The position numbers were made by a program, and so were the translations under genes. From Alteromonas profundi (GTDB taxonomy: Bacteria; Pseudomonadota; Gammaproteobacteria; Enterobacterales; Alteromonadaceae): a stretch of DNA of 64,000 bases. Within the stretch, counting starts at the first letter, position 1, and the number at the start of each line of letters is the position of its first letter. This document shows, piece after piece, positions 59,516 through 64,000 of this stretch. Under the pieces are notes generated by a model, which was not told the DNA's origin, did not search any database, and saw nothing but the letters and a program-made list of their open reading frames with translations. The stretch is taken from contig NZ_JAAAWN010000017.1 in the NCBI RefSeq assembly GCF_010500865.1, positions 1-64,000 on the forward strand, in the 5' to 3' direction.

Positions 59516-59537
59516 GCCAAGCACAGGCGTGCTTGGC
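59516..59537. terminator. Convergent hairpin after the H-NOX-like gene and the ast unit
   Basis: GCCAAGCAC (59516-59524) pairs with GTGCTTGGC (59529-59537) around AGGC. The T-run is poor on both strands (GTTTACATTT on the plus strand). It sits between the two converging units. Confidence 0.6.
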
Positions 59538-59545
59538 GTTTACAT

Positions 59546-60352
59546 TTACTTGGCGTTGGTGCTTTCGAAAATTTTATCCGCAGAGGCCGCAACAAACCCT
59601 TGATAAAGTTTGCCATTGTCCATGGTATAACGTTGTGCGAACTCGTAAAAGCAACTTGGGATAGCAAGGGTTTCCTCGCTAAACGCAACCTCAGCGCTGT
59701 CTGCCATGGTTGACGATTGAGCCAAGTACACCTCTGGGCCGCCTTTAATTTCACCGCCGGAAGTGTTTAATACAAAACCTGCATCTTTAAGTAATGTATT
59801 CACTTCCTCAAGCTCATTGGTACTGCTTAGGTGGTTTACGCTTACGGTAAAGTGATTGGCGCGAAAGCCCCATGCTGCTAGCCATGCAGCGTATTCAGAT
59901 TCATTCAATAAGGTGTCGTAGTCGGCCTTACTCACCTTCCAATGACGTCCTGAATACAAAAAGTTATCTGCAGTAACTTGCTCGCCGTCCATCTGTGCAA
60001 CTAAACTTTCAATGATGGCTTGTGCTTGTTGCGATAACTCATTCACCCGAAGTTCACTGATAAATACTTTTGGTTGGGTATCATCAGGATGTTCGAAGTG
60101 CTTTGCCGTTAACTTTTTAGCTTCAAAATTGTAGTCGCCTTTTTCTTCGTAACCGAGAGCGAGAAAGTGGGCGGCAAGCTTATCCAACGCAGTCTTATCT
60201 AACGCAAACGTTCTAAACGCCACATGATCGTTTACAATTTCACTGGTGTTTTCTTCTCCGGCCAATAGTGCGTGAATCTTATACGCCGAGGGCGTTATAG
60301 CCACGTAGTCATCCCACATATTGGCAAACAAAGTATCTATGTTGCTGTGCAT
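59546..60352 (-). CDS. DUF1338-family protein of the arginine succinyltransferase unit
   Basis: 268 residues of the short DUF1338 family, related to HglS, an iron-dependent 2-oxoadipate dioxygenase/decarboxylase. Candidate metal ligands are seen: His in NDHVAFRTF, His in NHFTVSVNHL, and Glu in SGGEIKGGPEVYLAQ. The start is ATG at 60350-60352 with AAGGA about ten bases upstream; a TTG three codons earlier is too close to that site. It is the last gene of astC-astA-astD, 17 bases after astD, so it should act on arginine or lysine catabolic products. The exact substrate is not known. Confidence 0.78.
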   Translation of the reverse strand: MHSNIDTLFANMWDDYVAITPSAYKIHALLAGEENTSEIVNDHVAFRTFALDKTALDKLAAHFLALGYEEKGDYNFEAKKLTAKHFEHPDDTQPKVFISELRVNELSQQAQAIIESLVAQMDGEQVTADNFLYSGRHWKVSKADYDTLLNESEYAAWLAAWGFRANHFTVSVNHLSSTNELEEVNTLLKDAGFVLNTSGGEIKGGPEVYLAQSSTMADSAEVAFSEETLAIPSCFYEFAQRYTMDNGKLYQGFVAASADKIFESTNAK

Positions 60353-60368
60353 AACATTCAAATCCTTC

Positions 60369-61838
60369 TTACAACGATAGCCCAGGGCTTAATTTACCCG
60401 GCAAGGTAACTTTATCCAACTCTACTGAAGATACGGGATAGGCACAGTAATCAGCCGCGTAGAAAGCACTTGCTCTATGATTACCACTATCGCCAATACC
60501 ACCAAACGGTGCCGCGCTGCTTGCTCCCGTAATCGGACGGTTCCAGTTCACAATGCCGGCGCGTATACGGGCAAAGAAATATTTATAATCGTCTTCATTA
60601 TCTGCAAGTAAGCCGGCAGAAAGCCCGAAACTGGTGTTGTTGGCTTGCTTAATGGCAGTGTCGAAATCGCTATATCGAATGACTTTTAGTAGCGGACCAA
60701 AGTGTTCTTCATCGGGTAAATCTTTGAGAATATCTGTTACATCGATAATCCCCGGCGTAGCGAAGCCTTTGCTCTTATCGCTTTGTTCTAAGCGTACCAG
60801 TACATTTGCGCCTAGCGCTTCGAGTTGATTTTGTGCGCTAACCATTCCCGCGGCTGCCGCAGATGAAATCATTGCGCCCATAAAAGGCTGTTCCTTGGCG
60901 TCGTAATCGCCTACCTTAATCGCTTTAGTGACGTCAATTAGGCGTGCCAGAATAGCATCGCCACGTTCACCTAATGGCAAGAACAGACGACGAGCACAGG
61001 TGCAGCGTTGACCAGAAGTGATAAACGCAGATTGCACGATATCGTGTACCGCAGCATCAATGTCATTTACGTCTTTAACGATAAGCGGGTTATTTCCACC
61101 CATCTCTAAAGCTAAAATTTTACCCGGATGACCGGCAAACTGTTCGTGTAGAATTTTTCCAGTACGTGAACTACCGGTAAAGAATAGGCCATCAATTTCG
61201 TTATGTGAGGCCAATGCCTTACCTGTTTCTACTTCGCCTTGCACCAAGTTTAGTACGCCAGCGGGCAAACCTGCAGCATCCCATAGTTTAACCATTTCCT
61301 GTGCCACCATAGGTGTTAGGTCGCTAGGTTTAAATACTACAGTGTTACCCGCTATAAGCGCAGGAATGATATGGCCATTAGGTAAATGACCAGGGAAGTT
61401 ATAGGGGCCAAAAACGGCTACAACACCATGGGGCTTATGGCGAATGAAGGCTTTGCCTACCGGCATGGGGTTTTCCACATTGCCCGTACGCTCAAAATAG
61501 GCTTTTTCTGAAATGCCTATTTTCCCCATCATTGCACCTACTTCAGTGGCCGTTTCCCACTCGGGTTTACCGGTTTCTTGCGCTATCACTTTAGCGAGGT
61601 GTTCTTTGTTGTCAGCTAATTTTTCGCCGTATACTTTAATTATCGCTAAGCGCTCTTCAACGGTTTTCATGCTCCAACCGGTAAGGGCTTCACGAGCTGC
61701 ACTTAGTGCTGTATCAATTTGTGCTGGTGAGGCAGATTTGCCTTCCCAGATGGTAACATTTTTAGCTGGATCGATAGAGGCTAACGGGTGACCTTCACCG
61801 GCAACCCATTCACCGTTTATATAATGTGTGTGTAGCAT
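60369..61838 (-). CDS. astD: N-succinylglutamate 5-semialdehyde dehydrogenase
   Basis: 489 residues, NAD-dependent aldehyde dehydrogenase fold, fourth step of arginine succinyltransferase catabolism. The catalytic cysteine is in [13 protein letters not shown], the general-base Glu in [12 protein letters not shown], and the cofactor segment in [10 protein letters not shown]. The start [11 protein letters not shown] is standard for AstD. It lies between astA and the DUF1338 gene on the same strand and is 13 bases after astA. Confidence 0.95.
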   Translation of the reverse strand: MLHTHYINGEWVAGEGHPLASIDPAKNVTIWEGKSASPAQIDTALSAAREALTGWSMKTVEERLAIIKVYGEKLADNKEHLAKVIAQETGKPEWETATEVGAMMGKIGISEKAYFERTGNVENPMPVGKAFIRHKPHGVVAVFGPYNFPGHLPNGHIIPALIAGNTVVFKPSDLTPMVAQEMVKLWDAAGLPAGVLNLVQGEVETGKALASHNEIDGLFFTGSSRTGKILHEQFAGHPGKILALEMGGNNPLIVKDVNDIDAAVHDIVQSAFITSGQRCTCARRLFLPLGERGDAILARLIDVTKAIKVGDYDAKEQPFMGAMISSAAAAGMVSAQNQLEALGANVLVRLEQSDKSKGFATPGIIDVTDILKDLPDEEHFGPLLKVIRYSDFDTAIKQANNTSFGLSAGLLADNEDDYKYFFARIRAGIVNWNRPITGASSAAPFGGIGDSGNHRASAFYAADYCAYPVSSVELDKVTLPGKLSPGLSL

Positions 61839-61851
61839 GTGAGTGTCCTTC

Positions 61852-62889
61852 TTAGTCTGGAAATGTCACAGGTGCAAAACGCACCATGTCGCCTTCCGCA
61901 ACATTCAGCGCGGCCGCAGTTTGGCGGGTTAAAACCGCCACCTGTTTTTCTTCGCTGATAGTCATTTCAGTGGCTACTGCGCGAAAATCGGCCACCGACG
62001 TATTAATAATATAGTGCGTTTGACCTTGTGCCGCGGTGGCATCATCAATCACCACTGGCAGTTTCAAACTTGATTGGGCGGTACGTACATGGCTCAAGTT
62101 TGCCTCTACGGTGGGGCCAGCATCGAATATGTCTACGTAACCTCGGCAACTGAAGCCTTCTTCTTGCAACAATTGCAGGGCAGGTCGCGTTTTAGTGTGT
62201 ACCTGACCAATTACCGCCTGCGCTTCTTTGCTTAGCAAGTTGACGTAAATAGGGTATTTGGGCATAAGCTCAGCAATAAATACCTTATTTCCAATACCCG
62301 TTAGGTAGTCAGCGGTGGGGAAGTCCATCGAAAAGAAGTGGGTTTCTAACCATTCCCAAAAGGGTGAACGGCCCTTTTCGTCACTCACGCCTCGCATTTC
62401 GGCGATGATGGTTTCAGAGAAACGCTCCCTGTGTTCCATCATGAATAAAAATCGAACCTTCGACAGAAAGCGACCATTAATACCGCCGCGGGCTTGCTCC
62501 CGTAAGAACAAAGTACATATTTCGGTTACGCCGGTATAGTCGTTGCAGAAGGTTAAGATTTCCACCGTGTTGTGAATGTTTAACTCACGTGATGCATGCA
62601 CTACTTTACTAAGATGATAGTGGTAAAACGCGTCATCTATACCTACTGCAGCTTCAATTCCCGTGGTACCCACTACGTCGCCGGTACGCGTATCTTCCAT
62701 TACAAACAAGTATGACTCGTCGCCTGGTTGAGTTACTTCTTTTTTGTTGAAGGCCAGTTCTGCACGGCTAATTTTTCGCTGCAATAGTTCGTCGTTGACA
62801 GGGAGCGAGGTAAACCCGATCCCCGATTCAACGGCAATATCATGGAGCGACTGATAGTCAGATTGTCTGATTGGGCGAATTACATTCAT
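61852..62889 (-). CDS. astA: Arginine N-succinyltransferase
   Basis: 345 residues, GNAT-related AstA fold. It transfers succinyl from succinyl-CoA to the alpha-amino group of arginine, the first step of the AST pathway. Diagnostic segments are [41 protein letters not shown] (parts: EICTLFLRE and [10 protein letters not shown]), [17 protein letters not shown] and [10 protein letters not shown]. It lies between astC and astD. Confidence 0.96.
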   Translation of the reverse strand: MNVIRPIRQSDYQSLHDIAVESGIGFTSLPVNDELLQRKISRAELAFNKKEVTQPGDESYLFVMEDTRTGDVVGTTGIEAAVGIDDAFYHYHLSKVVHASRELNIHNTVEILTFCNDYTGVTEICTLFLREQARGGINGRFLSKVRFLFMMEHRERFSETIIAEMRGVSDEKGRSPFWEWLETHFFSMDFPTADYLTGIGNKVFIAELMPKYPIYVNLLSKEAQAVIGQVHTKTRPALQLLQEEGFSCRGYVDIFDAGPTVEANLSHVRTAQSSLKLPVVIDDATAAQGQTHYIINTSVADFRAVATEMTISEEKQVAVLTRQTAAALNVAEGDMVRFAPVTFPD

Positions 62890-62913
62890 GTTCGCTTGCT
62901 CGCAAGTAATGGA

Positions 62914-64000
<1,087 letters not shown>

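Overview
The window reads as chromosomal DNA of a marine gammaproteobacterium of the Alteromonadaceae, most likely Alteromonas or a close relative. The evidence is the moderate GC content, protein sequences typical of that group (AcnA, a DUF2982 protein, an AstA-AstD-DUF1338 arginine unit, 7TMR-type sensor kinase, H-NOX-like protein) and compact head-to-tail genes with canonical Shine-Dalgarno sites. The genus is inferred; no 16S or tRNA gene is present.

Layout. 1-1511: the right end of an IS4-family element (IS10-like terminus) and a frameshifted periplasmic solute-binding-protein gene. 1573-7758: gpmA, acnA and a GAF-domain GspE/PilB-type ATPase. 7950-13204: a complete S10 ribosomal operon (rpsJ to rpsQ) with a promoter, a structured leader ending in a probable attenuator, and a strong terminator; the str and spc operons that usually flank it are absent. 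13208-16798: LPS core genes (GT4 and GT9 transferases divergent from waaA). 17108-25246: a CPA1-type Na+/H+ antiporter, a beta-propeller-like exported protein, a chemoreceptor, an M3 lipoprotein peptidase and a YgjV membrane protein.

25377-34392: purU, thpR, hrpB, a MltB-type transglycosylase, a small conserved ORF, mrcB (PBP1B), and a two-gene unit for a small acidic secreted protein plus a 35-residue membrane peptide that only a short-ORF reading reveals. 34783-40015: an SRAP/YedK-family protein, a nucleotidyltransferase-like protein, YedI (DUF808), an AraC regulator, a DMT exporter and a TonB-like protein. 40124-41887: glnK-amtB behind a near-perfect NtrC site and a sigma-54-like promoter. 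42081-47155: ggt, a Dyp-type peroxidase, and overlapping pyrB-hemL.

47278-52312: tetR with a perfect palindromic operator, divergent from a two-gene RND efflux unit. 52395-53196: a possible 38-residue CPRC membrane peptide overlapping a DUF2982 gene. 53206-59499: a BarA-like hybrid kinase with a 7TMR-DISM sensor, divergent from parC, which is followed by an H-NOX-like gene whose product lacks the proximal heme histidine. 59546-64000: the arginine succinyltransferase unit (astC partial, astA, astD, DUF1338).

Most of the window is housekeeping sequence. I see no phage, CRISPR array, toxin-antitoxin module or defence island. The best leads are the heme-ligand-less H-NOX-like protein, the two small membrane peptides, the detached S10 operon with its leader, the GAF-fused secretion-type ATPase, and a structured intergenic element near 17015-17096.
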